The notes: generated by a model not told the origin, from the letters alone. DNA of 64,000 nucleotides from JAVJSU01 sp040219275 (GCA_040219275.1 JAVJSU010000039.1:1-64000), one strand, 5' to 3'. Positions 18,263 to 28,769 are shown, numbered from the stretch's first letter. Program-made: numbers and translations.

Positions 18263-19384
18263 ATGACAAAAATACTAGTTATTGAAGATGAAGATCAATT
18301 ACGAGATGAGGTCGCAGAGTGGCTCACTTATGAGGATTTTGAAGTTATCATCGCAAAAGACGGTGTGGAAGGTGCTAATGCCGCGATCCTACACTTGCCC
18401 GATGTGATTATCTGCGACATCATGATGCCACGGCTTGACGGGAATGGGGTGCTATTGCATGTTCGGGCGAACTCGCTGACGCAATTGATACCCTTCATCT
18501 TCACGACCGCACGTGTCAGCCATGCTGATATACGCAGTGGTATGAGCCTGGGGGCTGACGATTACGTTACCAAGCCCTTTACACAAAAGGAACTGTTAGA
18601 GGCTATCCAGACTCAACTCGATAAGCGAGCTGTACAGAAGCGCGAATTGGCTATGGAAGTTGAAACGTGGCGGCAGACTGTAGAAGAGCAGAGAGAACAG
18701 AGCCACCTTCGAGTAAAGATGGTTGGCATGTTTGCTCATGACTTTCGCAATCCACTGGCAACGATAATGACATCTATCAGTATTGTCCGTGACTACGCTG
18801 ACCGTCTAGATGAGCAACGCCGCCTAATACATTTGAATCGTGCCGAAGCATCCGTGCGCCAACTCCTGGAAATGCTAGACGATATGCTCTTGTTTGCTCA
18901 GACTGATTCCGATAGTTATAGTCTACAGATGGAGTTGGTAGATGTTGGGCAATTTGTCAGGCATATAGTGGATGATTTTCAGATCACACATACTGAAACG
19001 CATAAATTTCTTTTTGAAAATCAATTTCCCCTCAGTATCATGACCGATTCCCGCCTGCTACGTCAGATCGTTGCCAATCTCATCTCCAATGCTGTCAAGT
19101 TTTCACCATCGGGAAGCACAGTACATATCGCGCTAGAGCAAGATAGTGATCAATGTGTTCTAACTGTTCAGGATCACGGCATTGGCATTCCCGAAGCAGA
19201 TCAATCTCACCTGTTTTCGGCTTTTCAGCGCGGATCCAATGTCAAGGGTATCGGTGGCACAGGACTGGGATTAGCTATTGTTCAACAATCATCCTATTTG
19301 CTCGGAGGTTATGTCCAGCTTGAAAGTCAGATCGGAGTAGGAACAACGGTTATTGTCCACATTCCAGGGACAACAGTGAAGTAA
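18263..19384 (+). CDS. Receiver-histidine kinase hybrid protein
   Basis: 373 residues with the same plan as 9063-10172: receiver domain (EDE at 8-10, Asp about 52 in VIICDIMMPR, Lys in DDYVTKPFT), a short coiled coil, HisKA (GMFAHDFRNPLAT, His about 159; the H-box has DFRNP instead of ELRTP) and ATPase domain (NAVKFSPSG, DHGIGIPE, GTGLGLAIV). It follows the multi-PAS kinase by 14 bp with GGAG before the ATG and closes the first part of the signalling run. It is probably a relay partner of the preceding kinases. Confidence 0.85.
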   Translation: MTKILVIEDEDQLRDEVAEWLTYEDFEVIIAKDGVEGANAAILHLPDVIICDIMMPRLDGNGVLLHVRANSLTQLIPFIFTTARVSHADIRSGMSLGADDYVTKPFTQKELLEAIQTQLDKRAVQKRELAMEVETWRQTVEEQREQSHLRVKMVGMFAHDFRNPLATIMTSISIVRDYADRLDEQRRLIHLNRAEASVRQLLEMLDDMLLFAQTDSDSYSLQMELVDVGQFVRHIVDDFQITHTETHKFLFENQFPLSIMTDSRLLRQIVANLISNAVKFSPSGSTVHIALEQDSDQCVLTVQDHGIGIPEADQSHLFSAFQRGSNVKGIGGTGLGLAIVQQSSYLLGGYVQLESQIGVGTTVIVHIPGTTVK

Positions 19385-19884
19385 GAATCTGAGGATATTT
19401 TGTGATTTAATCATAACATATCAATATATTTGAGTAATCACTAAAATTCGATGATCTTCTATTCATTTGTCATCCTGACACTCTCCTGTATCTTCAACAG
19501 TGTACCAAGAGTGCCAGATTATATTTCGTCTAATTCAGATGATCGGATACCTAACTTTTAGTCGCTCAATCTAAGCACCAGATATCCGTTTTCGTCGACC
19601 TGGGATCATGCCAATGTGCATTCCCTCTCGCACACCGCCGCGCGGACGATCCTACAGCGCGGGTTTCCTCCCAGTCAAACACCATCGGCGGTACGCCAGT
19701 ACCATCCTGTGGACGGGACTGCCGAACCACCGCCTAAAAAGCCTCCCAATAGTTAAACACCATAAAAGCTGACCAAGTGGTCGGCTTTTTGTTTGACTGG
19801 TGCCCCCCTCTGCGCTGTCCCGCGTGATTGAGCGTTGTGCTCATCGCGCTGGCGTTACCAGCAATTGCAAGAGGGAGTCATCTC
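19385..19884. other. Intergenic region with inverted repeat and terminator
   Basis: No gene of its own. The GC-rich middle (about 19620-19760) contrasts with the AT-rich flanks. CCAGTCAAAC (19670-19679) is repeated inverted as GTTTGACTGG (19791-19800), bracketing 110 bp that end in a terminator hairpin. AGTCAAACACC and AGTTAAACACC (about 19672 and 19750) form a short direct repeat. The sequence may be a joint between two formerly separate blocks. Confidence 0.45.
19764..19792 (+). terminator. Intrinsic terminator
   Basis: AAAGCTGACCA pairs with TGGTCGGCTTTTT around a 2-nt loop (about 19764-19790), ending in TTTTTGTTT. It would stop transcription from the signalling genes before the sigma-like gene. 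Confidence 0.7.
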
Positions 19885-20775
19885 ATGCACAATTCGACCA
19901 TTTCCAGCAGTATCCGTTCTTCTATTCGTCCGTTTCCGCGTGTTGCGACCTATCCGACTGGTTGGGGTGGCGAAATGAGTTTCGAGCAAATCTCGGAACA
20001 GATTCGCCCACTCGCCGCCAAGATGCTATTGCGTCAATATCGGGTCTGGCCTCAAGACCTCGATGATTGCCTGCAAAATGGCTCAATGTACATCTGGGAG
20101 CAACTTGCCGCTGATCGCAATTACCTTTCAACATGGAGTCGGTTGGCTACTGCCATTAAAGTCTGCTATCGGTCAAAGTCCACTAGTATTCGTAAGCAAA
20201 ATCTTCGCTATGAGTACATGGAAGATTTCTGGGCGAAGCATGACTTCAAACATCCCGAAGAGATGCGGATTGGCGGTCTGGAGCGTTTCAAGATCGCAGG
20301 TGAACATTGGGCGACATGGGCAACTTTGACTGACATCCGCATTGACATCGAACGCGCTGTCTTGACCGTTTACGAACAGGTGAAGGACGACCCTGCTGGA
20401 CTGCTGGCACTCTACGCGGCAACAACATCGGTGACCAGCAAAGATTTGGCATATGTTGTATCGGGCAAAGGTGAAGATGCCATCCGTTGGCGGGCAGCCG
20501 CCATCCGTAATCAATTGCGTGGCATGTTAGGCACACTTCGCCGTGAACAACCCACATGGCGTGAGAAATTCGATGCAGGCGAGGTTGAACCAGCAATGAA
20601 GCTTCTCGAAAATCATCCCGAGCAGGACATCAAGTACGCTGCAATTCGAGGATTAATCGAAGGCAAGAGTTCAACACAAGCGGCAAAGGCATTCGGTCAT
20701 AATGTCAACACATTGCAATATCATCGCCGACGGGCGAACAAACAACTCGCACAGGTTTACGGCTGTACCTCATGA
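19885..20775 (+). CDS. Sigma-factor-like DNA-binding protein
   Basis: 296 residues from the ATG at 19885, preceded by GAGGGAG at good spacing. The segment EQIRPLAAKMLLRQYRVWPQDLDDCLQNGSMYIWE (about 35-70) resembles sigma-70 region 2 (the DDCLQ...W core). The C-terminus has a helix-turn-helix resembling region 4 (about 255-290: GLIEGKSSTQAAKAFGHNVN, then TLQYHRRRANKQLA). The middle (about 100-240) is longer and does not look like a standard sigma factor. Such proteins occur on mobile elements as regulators. It interrupts the kinase run and sits behind its own terminator, so it probably belongs to the element rather than to the signalling cargo. Confidence 0.6.
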   Translation: MHNSTISSSIRSSIRPFPRVATYPTGWGGEMSFEQISEQIRPLAAKMLLRQYRVWPQDLDDCLQNGSMYIWEQLAADRNYLSTWSRLATAIKVCYRSKSTSIRKQNLRYEYMEDFWAKHDFKHPEEMRIGGLERFKIAGEHWATWATLTDIRIDIERAVLTVYEQVKDDPAGLLALYAATTSVTSKDLAYVVSGKGEDAIRWRAAAIRNQLRGMLGTLRREQPTWREKFDAGEVEPAMKLLENHPEQDIKYAAIRGLIEGKSSTQAAKAFGHNVNTLQYHRRRANKQLAQVYGCTS

Positions 20776-20942
20776 GGTCAGTCGTTTTTATTTCTGAGGC
20801 TGGTGAAGAGTCACTGGCTTCTTTTTGGCATCACAATCAAGCGAATTATCAACAACATAATTTACAGGGCGTTCATTGACTCAGTTTATTATTGTTATAG
20901 AATAAATATAAAATAGTTTATGTTAAATGAAATTTAAGCAAA

Positions 20943-23900
20943 ATGACAGAAATTAAACCCCACCTCAAGATTGAGAAACTTGAAAAGACTATACAAGACC
21001 TTCGTGAGCGTGAAATCCGCTTGCGAGCCTCCGTAAATGCCCATACCGATCTCTGTCTAATTATTGATAAGGATGGGCATATCAGCGATATTGTCTCTAA
21101 TCAGGGTCAACTGCTTCCGGAAGAGAACAGATCTCTCATAGGTCAAAGTCTTCAAAACATCCTGCCTAATGTGGGCGGAACGGACTTCTTGCACGAACTT
21201 TCTCTTGTGGTAGAAGGCAGAAAGTCACATCAATTTGTTTATGAACACGACAATCAACAATTCATTGCGCGATTAACACCGCTAGAAGAATCTCACGATA
21301 GTACAAAACTGGTTATTATGTCCATAGTGCTGAGTTCAGATCAGCGTCGGAATATGCACCAGGGTGTATCCGAAGTTCTCAGTGAAAAACTGCTAGTTTC
21401 GCAACAGCTTGCGTTCGAACTGCTCGAAAGCATTGGGGAAGCTTTTTATGGGTTGGATAGAGACTGGTGTTTCATCTATCTGAATCGGAAGGCAGAACAG
21501 CTTTGGGGACGCAACCGCGATGAGCTGATCGGCAAGAACATCTGGGAGGAATTTCCCCAAGGAGTTGACACACAGGCGTATAGAGAAATGCATCGTGCGA
21601 TTGAAGAGCAATGTGCTGTTAGCTTTGAGACGTATTCTTCATTTTTGGATGCTTGGGTTGAAGTGGAAGTTTATCCAACCATGAGCGGACTTTCGGTTTA
21701 TTTTCATGATCGAACTCGCCGAAAAACAGCGGAGGTAGCGCTACAAGCCAGCGAAGAAAAATACCGCCAAATTGTGGAAACAGCACAAGAAGGCATCTGG
21801 ATTATCGATGCTGAAAATCGCACATCGTTTGTTAATCCTAAAATGGCGGAAATGCTGGGTTACTCTATCGAGGAAATGCTGGGTACTTCTATCTTTGATT
21901 ATATGGATGAGGAAGGACAAGCAATTACTGCCAGAAGCATCGAAACGGGAGGACTGAAAACTAAGGGATTACACGAATTTAGTTTTACGAAAAAAGATGG
22001 CAGCAGGCTATATGGTCTTCTATCTAAAACTCCTCTTTTTGATGATGTGGGAACGTATGTCGGTGCTCTTGCGATGCTAGTTGATATAGGCGACCGCAAG
22101 CAGACAAGCGATGCACAGGCTCAACTTGCCGCAATCGTCAACTCATCTGGTGATGCAATTATCAGTATGACACTAGGAGGAATAGTAACCAGTTGGAATT
22201 CCAGCGCTGAAGAAATCTACGGATACTCGACCGAAGAGATGATTGGGAAATCTATAAACATTCTCATTCCACCAGAAGGATGGGAGGGAGAAGCAGCGCT
22301 CTTAATACGAGCCGCCTCTGGCGAAATTGTCCAGAATCTCGAAGCATCCCGGTTGAGGAAAAATGGTACAGAAATTTTTATTTCAATCACTGTATCGCCA
22401 ATGCGCGACTCGTACAACAACATTATCGGAGTATCAAAAATTGCCCGCGATATTACCGAACAAAAACTTAAAGAGGTGCAACTCCGCGAATCTGAAGCGG
22501 CACTTAAACAAGCTCAGCGAGTCGCTCGAATAGGGAGTTGGACATGGCATGTTCAGACCGATCGCCTGGAGTGGTCGGATGAGATGTATCATATCTTCGG
22601 TATTGATAAGGAAACATTCAGTGGTGAGTTAAGCGAGGTGATAAGCCATGCTATCCATCCTAATGATCGCGCCGCTGTTGAGAGAGCCAATGCTTCAGTC
22701 ATCAAAACCGGGGCATCTGCGCCGCTGGAATATCGTGTCATCTGGGAAGATGGTACGATTCGGGATGTCTGGGCTGAAGCTGGTAACATGATTTTGGACT
22801 CAGCAGGGAAACCAACTATCTTAACAGGAATCGTACAGGACATTACCGAACGCAAGCGGGCGGAGAAGTCACTTCGCGAAAGTGAAGAACGCTACCGCAC
22901 GCTTTTTGAGACTATGAAACAGGGAATTGTTTACCAAGATGAGACAGGAGCGATTACGGCGGCGAACCTTGCCGCACAAGCGGTTCTTGGATTAACACTC
23001 GATCAGTTACAGGGTATCACATCAATTGATCCTCGGTGGCGTGCAATTCGCGAAGATGGGTCGGAATTTCCGGGTGAGACACACCCGGCAATGGTAGCCC
23101 TTAAGACTGGAAAGTCCATCCACGACGTGGTTATGGGTGTATATAACCCGAAAATCGATGAACACCGCTGGATAATCGTGAATGCTACACCACAATTTCA
23201 TTCTGGCGAAGCTTTTCCTTATCAGGTCTATACCACATTTGATGACATCACTGAACGACGGCACATACTTCATCAACTTCAAGAGCGAGAACGCACACTC
23301 TCATTATCTCTCCATGCGGCAGAGGCTGGCGTGTGGTCATGGGATATCGAAGATAAGCGTATCGTCTGGGATGAACAAATGGAATCAATCCACGGGCTGG
23401 AACCCGGAAGCTTCGGAGGTAATTACGAGGCGTGGCGAAAATCGGTTCACCCCGAAGATATGAATTCTGCTGAACAAGCAATACAGGATGCTTTATCTGA
23501 CATCAACCCATTTAACATTGAATTTCGTATTGTCCGGACTGACGGTATGATTCGCCATGTTTTGGGTCAGGCTACCGTAGTCCGCAACGAGGATAAACAA
23601 CCCCTAAAAATGATTGGGGTCAATATTGATATCACTGAGCGCAAGCAGGCTGAGGAAGAAGTTCGTAAATTGAATACTGAGCTTGAGCGGCGGGTCATCG
23701 AACGCACAAGAGAGCTTGTATTGATCAATCAGGAACTGGAAGCCTTCAATTATTCGGTTTCGCACGATCTACGGACCCCATTGCGTGCGCTCGATGGGTT
23801 TAGTCAGGCTGTCCTGGAAGACTATGGTGATAAAATAGATGAAGAGGGAAAACGGTATCTGGAACGCATTCGACTGGCAAGCCAGCGTATGAGCCGTCTG

Positions 23901-24395
23901 ATTGATGATCTATTGAACCTTTCCCGGATATCGCGCCAAGAAATAAAGAGAGCCGATCTAAACCTGAGCGAGATTTCGAGAGAAATCACTTCGGAACTTG
24001 AGACGAACGACTCGAACAGATCAGTGCAGTTTGTAATTCAGCAAGGAATCCACGTTCAAGGGGATAAAAACCTGTTGCAGATCGTCATGCAGAATTTATT
24101 AGGGAATGCGTGGAAATTCACAAGCAAGAGAGAAGTGGCGCACATTGAGTTTGGGGAGACACAACAAGATGGTCAATCCGTCTTGTTTGTCAGGGATAAC
24201 GGTGCTGGATTTGACATGGCTTATGTGGACAAGTTATTCGGCGCTTTTCAACGTCTGCATTCAGTCACTGAATTTGAAGGAACAGGTATCGGTCTGGCGA
24301 CTGTACAGCGAATTATTCACCGACATGGAGGCAAAGTTTGGACTGAGAGTACCCTAAACGAAGGTGCGACCTTCTATTTCACGCTCTCAGATTAA
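20943..24395 (+). CDS. Multi-PAS histidine kinase, bacteriophytochrome-type kinase core
   Basis: 1150 residues, soluble. Seven PAS-like domains follow each other (about 20-150, 155-275, 280-395, 400-520, 525-650, 655-775, 780-905), the fifth and seventh of the PAS_3 kind (RIGSWTWHVQTDRLEWSDEM; GVWSWDIEDKRIVWDEQM). The kinase core, YSVSHDLRTPLRALDGFSQA (His about 941), is the subtype common in phytochrome-like kinases, with a final ATPase domain (about 1030-1150, GTGIGLATV). No GAF/PHY chromophore module is visible. Kinases with this core are usually paired with small Rcp1-type receivers, and exactly such a gene follows 13 bp later. Confidence 0.85.
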   Translation: MTEIKPHLKIEKLEKTIQDLREREIRLRASVNAHTDLCLIIDKDGHISDIVSNQGQLLPEENRSLIGQSLQNILPNVGGTDFLHELSLVVEGRKSHQFVYEHDNQQFIARLTPLEESHDSTKLVIMSIVLSSDQRRNMHQGVSEVLSEKLLVSQQLAFELLESIGEAFYGLDRDWCFIYLNRKAEQLWGRNRDELIGKNIWEEFPQGVDTQAYREMHRAIEEQCAVSFETYSSFLDAWVEVEVYPTMSGLSVYFHDRTRRKTAEVALQASEEKYRQIVETAQEGIWIIDAENRTSFVNPKMAEMLGYSIEEMLGTSIFDYMDEEGQAITARSIETGGLKTKGLHEFSFTKKDGSRLYGLLSKTPLFDDVGTYVGALAMLVDIGDRKQTSDAQAQLAAIVNSSGDAIISMTLGGIVTSWNSSAEEIYGYSTEEMIGKSINILIPPEGWEGEAALLIRAASGEIVQNLEASRLRKNGTEIFISITVSPMRDSYNNIIGVSKIARDITEQKLKEVQLRESEAALKQAQRVARIGSWTWHVQTDRLEWSDEMYHIFGIDKETFSGELSEVISHAIHPNDRAAVERANASVIKTGASAPLEYRVIWEDGTIRDVWAEAGNMILDSAGKPTILTGIVQDITERKRAEKSLRESEERYRTLFETMKQGIVYQDETGAITAANLAAQAVLGLTLDQLQGITSIDPRWRAIREDGSEFPGETHPAMVALKTGKSIHDVVMGVYNPKIDEHRWIIVNATPQFHSGEAFPYQVYTTFDDITERRHILHQLQERERTLSLSLHAAEAGVWSWDIEDKRIVWDEQMESIHGLEPGSFGGNYEAWRKSVHPEDMNSAEQAIQDALSDINPFNIEFRIVRTDGMIRHVLGQATVVRNEDKQPLKMIGVNIDITERKQAEEEVRKLNTELERRVIERTRELVLINQELEAFNYSVSHDLRTPLRALDGFSQAVLEDYGDKIDEEGKRYLERIRLASQRMSRLIDDLLNLSRISRQEIKRADLNLSEISREITSELETNDSNRSVQFVIQQGIHVQGDKNLLQIVMQNLLGNAWKFTSKREVAHIEFGETQQDGQSVLFVRDNGAGFDMAYVDKLFGAFQRLHSVTEFEGTGIGLATVQRIIHRHGGKVWTESTLNEGATFYFTLSD

Positions 24396-24408
24396 TAGGA
24401 GAAAAATT

Positions 24409-24846
24409 ATGGAGGAAAAAATGATACTTTTAGTTGAAGATAATCCTGATGATGTCGATTTGACATTACGTGCGTTTAAGAAAAGTAATTTAAAGAATAC
24501 AATTGTCGTTGCTAATGACGGTGTAGAAGCTATCGATTATCTCTTTGGCACGGGAGCACATGAGGGACGCGACACAAGCGAACTGCCCGAGCTAATTTTA
24601 CTCGACCTCAAATTGCCCAAACTTGATGGCTTAGAAGTCTTGCACCGAATCCGCAATCACGAGACCACTGCGATGTTACCGGTTGTCGTTTTGACATCTT
24701 CGGATGAACAGGAAGACCTGATCAGAAGCTACCGTGAGGGTGCGAATAGTTATATTCGCAAACCGGTAAATTTCCAGCAATTTATCGAGGCGGTACAGCA
24801 CCTCGGGCTTTATTGGTTAGTACTAAACGTTCCTGCAAAAAAGTAA
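24409..24846 (+). CDS. Rcp1-type single-domain response regulator
   Basis: 145 residues, a receiver only: VEDNPDDVDLTLRAF, phospho-acceptor Asp about 66 in LILLDLKLPKLDGLEV, Lys in IRKPVNF, and the Rcp1-like loop DYLFGTGAHEGRD. Proteins of this class have no DNA-binding output and act as relays or dimer switches for phytochrome-like kinases. The ATG at 24409 follows AATAGGAG. Likely cognate kinase: the preceding gene. Confidence 0.9.
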   Translation: MEEKMILLVEDNPDDVDLTLRAFKKSNLKNTIVVANDGVEAIDYLFGTGAHEGRDTSELPELILLDLKLPKLDGLEVLHRIRNHETTAMLPVVVLTSSDEQEDLIRSYREGANSYIRKPVNFQQFIEAVQHLGLYWLVLNVPAKK

Positions 24847-24867
24847 TGTAGTCATTGAGGTGGAATC

Positions 24868-27800
24868 ATGCCCCCCAAACAACTTGACGTACTGATAATT
24901 GAAGATACCGAAGATGACGCTCTACTTATGGTGCGAGAGCTACGGCGTGGGGGATACGACGTTCAGTTTGATCGAGTTGAGACAGCAAGTACTCTGATCA
25001 CTGCATATGAAAGCCAGAAGTGGGATGTTATTCTTTCGGATTTTGCACTACCTGGTTTCAATGCTATCGAAGCCTTGAAACTTATACGGGAACGCGATGC
25101 AGACATACCGTTCATCTTGCTTTCCGGGACCGTGGGCGAAGATATTGCGGTGCAAGCCATGAGAGCAGGGGCACAAGATTTCTTTGCAAAGGACAAATTG
25201 ACACGCCTTGTTCCTGCAATTGAACGTGAGCTGAGCGATGCAGAACATCGGCGCAAACGTCGATGGGCAGAGCAGGAGTTGCGGCAATCTGAGGAGCGTT
25301 TTACCAGGGCATTTCAATCAAGCCCAGTGGCGATTAGCATCAGCACAGTTGCTGAGGGCATTCTTCTCGACGTAAACATGCAATACTTGAAACTGTTTGG
25401 CTATGGGCGGGAGGAAGTAATTGGTCACAGTATTCATGATCTGAATATTTGGGATGCCTATAGTAGGCGACGCGAAATTATTCAGCTTTTGTCCAGTCAT
25501 TCTACCGCTCAGAATCAAGACCTCCGCTTGCGAACCAAGACAGGTGACGTCCTTGAGTGTCTCGTGTCGTTTGAACAAATCGATCTTGGGAATGAATTGT
25601 GCATATTGGCGATGATCACGGATATTACTGATCGCAAGCGTGCGGAGGAAGAAATTGCTTTTCAGGCAAAGCTTCTCAATGCTGTTGGTCAGTCCGTCAT
25701 TGCAACTGACTTGCACGGTAAAATTATCTACTGGAACCGCGCAGCCAAACAGCTATATGGTTGGACGTTCGAGGAGGTTAAAGGGAGGAATATTGTCGAT
25801 GTTACACCAACGGAAGCCTCGTTAGACGAATCAAGGGAAATCATGTCAAATCTCGCTCGAGGCGAAATATGGCAAGGGGAGATGTTGCTTCGCCGCAGTG
25901 ATGACACCACGTTTCCAAGTTTAATTACTAACGCGCCGATCCATGATAAAAATGGCGAATTGATTGGTATTATTGGCGTTTCCAGCGATATCACAAAAAT
26001 GAAAGAAAGTGAACAAGCGGTTCGTGAATCTGAACGTTTTGCTCGTTCCACACTGGATGCCCTGTCGGCACATATTGCCATTCTGGACAATACTGGAACC
26101 GTGATTGCGGTAAACCAATCCTGGATTGATTTCGCAACGGACAACACATCTAATGCTCCTAAGTCAGCATTCTTGGGGGTGAATTACCTTGAAACTTGTG
26201 ATCGGGCAAAAGGAAAAGGCAGTGAAGAGGCTCATGCCGTTGCGGCAGGTATTCGTGCCGTCATCGGCGGGCAATCCTCATCTTTTGTGCTGGAATATCC
26301 CTGTCACTCACCCTCAGAACAACGTTGGTTTCTTGTTAGGGTAACTCGTTTTAGGGGCGCCGGTCCTGTGCAGATTGTGGTGGCTCATGAAAACATCACC
26401 GAGCGTAAGCTGGCAGAAGAAGCAACCAAGCAATATGCAAAACGTCTCCAACTGCTACACGAAATTGATCAAGCTATCCTTCGTGCCGATCAACCCCAAT
26501 CGATTGCCCTGGCGACACTGACTGCCATGCATAACGTACTCGATTTTCACAGCGCCAATGTCACTACATTTGATCTTGAGAGACAATTATTCACCGTCCT
26601 TGCAACAACAGCATCTATACCCGCTAAGCTGTTAGCAGGTACAAGTCATCCCTTGGAAGATATTTCTGTTATTGAGCGATTGCAACAAAACGAGGTCTAT
26701 GGTGTTCGGGATTTATTTAGCGCCTCTCAGGTGTCTTCAAGTGATCAGGCATTGATCGATGTGGGGATTCGATCATATACACGAATCCCCTTAATCTCCA
26801 ACCAGAAACTTATTGGTTCAATTAACTTTCGCTCAGAAAATGCGGAAGTGCTTTCAGAAGATCAACTGAAAATTGCTCGCGAAGTTGCATCGCAACTGGC
26901 AATTGCAATTGAGAATGCACGCTTGCTTGAAATTGAACAGCAGCGAACCAGCGAATTGACAGCTCTGCATCAGGCAAGTCTACAACTAACCCGTACCCTT
27001 GATATGCAAACAGTGTTGGATACTGTTCTGGACTATGCCATCTTGCTCGTCAATGCCAATGATGCACACATTTTTTTATATGACGGTAATGCCCTAACTT
27101 TTGGTGCAGCTCAATGGGATGTCACTAAGCAAAATACGCCGTTTGCTGAGCCACGTCCGGAAGGTTTGACCTATACAGTGGCAAGAACAGGGCAAAGGTT
27201 AGTAATTCCTAGTGTCAATGAGCACCCGACCTATAAAAATTGGCAATGGAATGGAGCAATTATTGGTCTACCATTGATGGCAACAAATGAGGTCAAAGGA
27301 GTCATGTCGCTGGCATTTACGGAACCTCATCATTTTGAGGAACACGAAGTCCGGGTTTTGGAGCTTCTGGCAGATCAGGCTGCGCTTGCAATTCACAACG
27401 TGCAACTCTTTGCACAAATAACGCACTATGCAGATGAGCTTGAGCGAATCGTGGAGGAACGAACTATTGAACTACTCCAATCCAAAGAGCGTGTCGAAGC
27501 AATCCTTGCCAGCACTAGTGATATGATAATCCTCGCTGATCAACAGGGCAACGTTCTTCAGGCGAATCCGGCATTTTATAGGATACTTCAAGTTGATTCA
27601 GAAGTCGCTACCCACAACCAGCTATCGACCTTTATGACTGAGAATTCAGCTACACTCATCACAAAAGCTATTACGGATTCCGTTGATACAGGACAGACAA
27701 TCCGGCTCGATATTACATGCACTCGTTCAGATGAGGCACATCTTGAGACGGAATTCGCTATTACACCGATAATAACTAATGGACAAAGTGATACCAATGT

Positions 27801-28557
27801 CGTCTGTATCGTTCATGATATAACACAGAGGAAGCAAATTGAAAACAGTCTGCGCAACGCGCTCAAACAAGAAAAAGAACTAAACGAACTGAAATCACGT
27901 TTTACTTCAATGGTTTCTCATGAGTTTCGGACGCCTTTAGCGGTCATTCTTTCAAGCGCCGGGATGTTAATGAACTATGCTGACCGACTTACAGAAGAAA
28001 AGAGGCAATCCAAACTCAGTGGAATTGAAGAACAGGTGCACCGATTAGTCCGCATGTTAGATGATATTCTTTCGCTCAGCCGATCAGAAAATGTCGCGTT
28101 AGACTTTTCACCGGCGCTGATTGATTTGAGTAGCCTTTGTGAAAATATTGTGTTCGAGAGGCAACAACTAACCGGGGAGAACAAGATCAGTTATATTGTC
28201 AAAGGAGATGAATATCCTGTTCTACTTGATGCAAAACTAACAGAAGATATGCTTCGAAACTTATTATCTAATGCGATCAAATATTCACCTGAGCGTGGAA
28301 TGATCGAATTTAGACTCATTTATGAAGAGCGCCAGATCACACTCCAGGTTGAAGATCAGGGAATAGGTATCCCTGAGGAAGACCAGAAGCGACTGTTCGA
28401 AACCTTTCATCGTGCTAGTAATGTAGGCAATATTTCTGGCACTGGTTTAGGCTTGGCTATTGTGGAGCGGGCTGTAAACGCTCACAAAGGAACAATCTCT
28501 GTCGAAAGTGCTGTTGGTGTTGGTACTACATTTAGTATTAAACTGCCAACATCATGA
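24868..28557 (+). CDS. Receiver-PAS-GAF histidine kinase
   Basis: 1229 residues, soluble. A receiver comes first (1-130; Asp about 58 in VILSDFALPG, but with KDKLTRL after the conserved-Lys position). Then three PAS domains (about 140-265, 265-390, 390-520; the third of the FVLEYPCHSPSEQRWF kind also present in the 14157 kinase), two GAF domains (about 520-695 and 695-850), a further PAS (about 865-990), HisKA (MVSHEFRTPLAV, His about 1018) and ATPase domain (about 1110-1229, GTGLGLAIV). The shared HisKA linker KELNELKSRF with the 14157 kinase shows common origin. It ends the signalling run; 640 bp of mostly gene-poor DNA follow. Confidence 0.85.
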   Translation: MPPKQLDVLIIEDTEDDALLMVRELRRGGYDVQFDRVETASTLITAYESQKWDVILSDFALPGFNAIEALKLIRERDADIPFILLSGTVGEDIAVQAMRAGAQDFFAKDKLTRLVPAIERELSDAEHRRKRRWAEQELRQSEERFTRAFQSSPVAISISTVAEGILLDVNMQYLKLFGYGREEVIGHSIHDLNIWDAYSRRREIIQLLSSHSTAQNQDLRLRTKTGDVLECLVSFEQIDLGNELCILAMITDITDRKRAEEEIAFQAKLLNAVGQSVIATDLHGKIIYWNRAAKQLYGWTFEEVKGRNIVDVTPTEASLDESREIMSNLARGEIWQGEMLLRRSDDTTFPSLITNAPIHDKNGELIGIIGVSSDITKMKESEQAVRESERFARSTLDALSAHIAILDNTGTVIAVNQSWIDFATDNTSNAPKSAFLGVNYLETCDRAKGKGSEEAHAVAAGIRAVIGGQSSSFVLEYPCHSPSEQRWFLVRVTRFRGAGPVQIVVAHENITERKLAEEATKQYAKRLQLLHEIDQAILRADQPQSIALATLTAMHNVLDFHSANVTTFDLERQLFTVLATTASIPAKLLAGTSHPLEDISVIERLQQNEVYGVRDLFSASQVSSSDQALIDVGIRSYTRIPLISNQKLIGSINFRSENAEVLSEDQLKIAREVASQLAIAIENARLLEIEQQRTSELTALHQASLQLTRTLDMQTVLDTVLDYAILLVNANDAHIFLYDGNALTFGAAQWDVTKQNTPFAEPRPEGLTYTVARTGQRLVIPSVNEHPTYKNWQWNGAIIGLPLMATNEVKGVMSLAFTEPHHFEEHEVRVLELLADQAALAIHNVQLFAQITHYADELERIVEERTIELLQSKERVEAILASTSDMIILADQQGNVLQANPAFYRILQVDSEVATHNQLSTFMTENSATLITKAITDSVDTGQTIRLDITCTRSDEAHLETEFAITPIITNGQSDTNVVCIVHDITQRKQIENSLRNALKQEKELNELKSRFTSMVSHEFRTPLAVILSSAGMLMNYADRLTEEKRQSKLSGIEEQVHRLVRMLDDILSLSRSENVALDFSPALIDLSSLCENIVFERQQLTGENKISYIVKGDEYPVLLDAKLTEDMLRNLLSNAIKYSPERGMIEFRLIYEERQITLQVEDQGIGIPEEDQKRLFETFHRASNVGNISGTGLGLAIVERAVNAHKGTISVESAVGVGTTFSIKLPTS

Positions 28558-28769
28558 ATTTTGCTTGGAATGTATGTGGTTTTTTTAGTCTTCAATCCAG
28601 TCGATAACATCTCACCCTTTCTTCAATATCGACTGTAAGATAGTGAGAACAGAATATATATAGCATTCAAGCTATTGTTGTGTGGGCGATAGTGATTTCA
28701 GACAGATTGACACCGAATAGGTTACACTGAAATCTTGCTCTGATATCCCGTAAAACTTCTAAGTCGAAA

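Noticed and set aside
9063..28557. Signalling block as a new defence system
   Set aside because: All domains are standard sensor, kinase, receiver and Kai modules; no effector such as a nuclease, pore or NADase is present.
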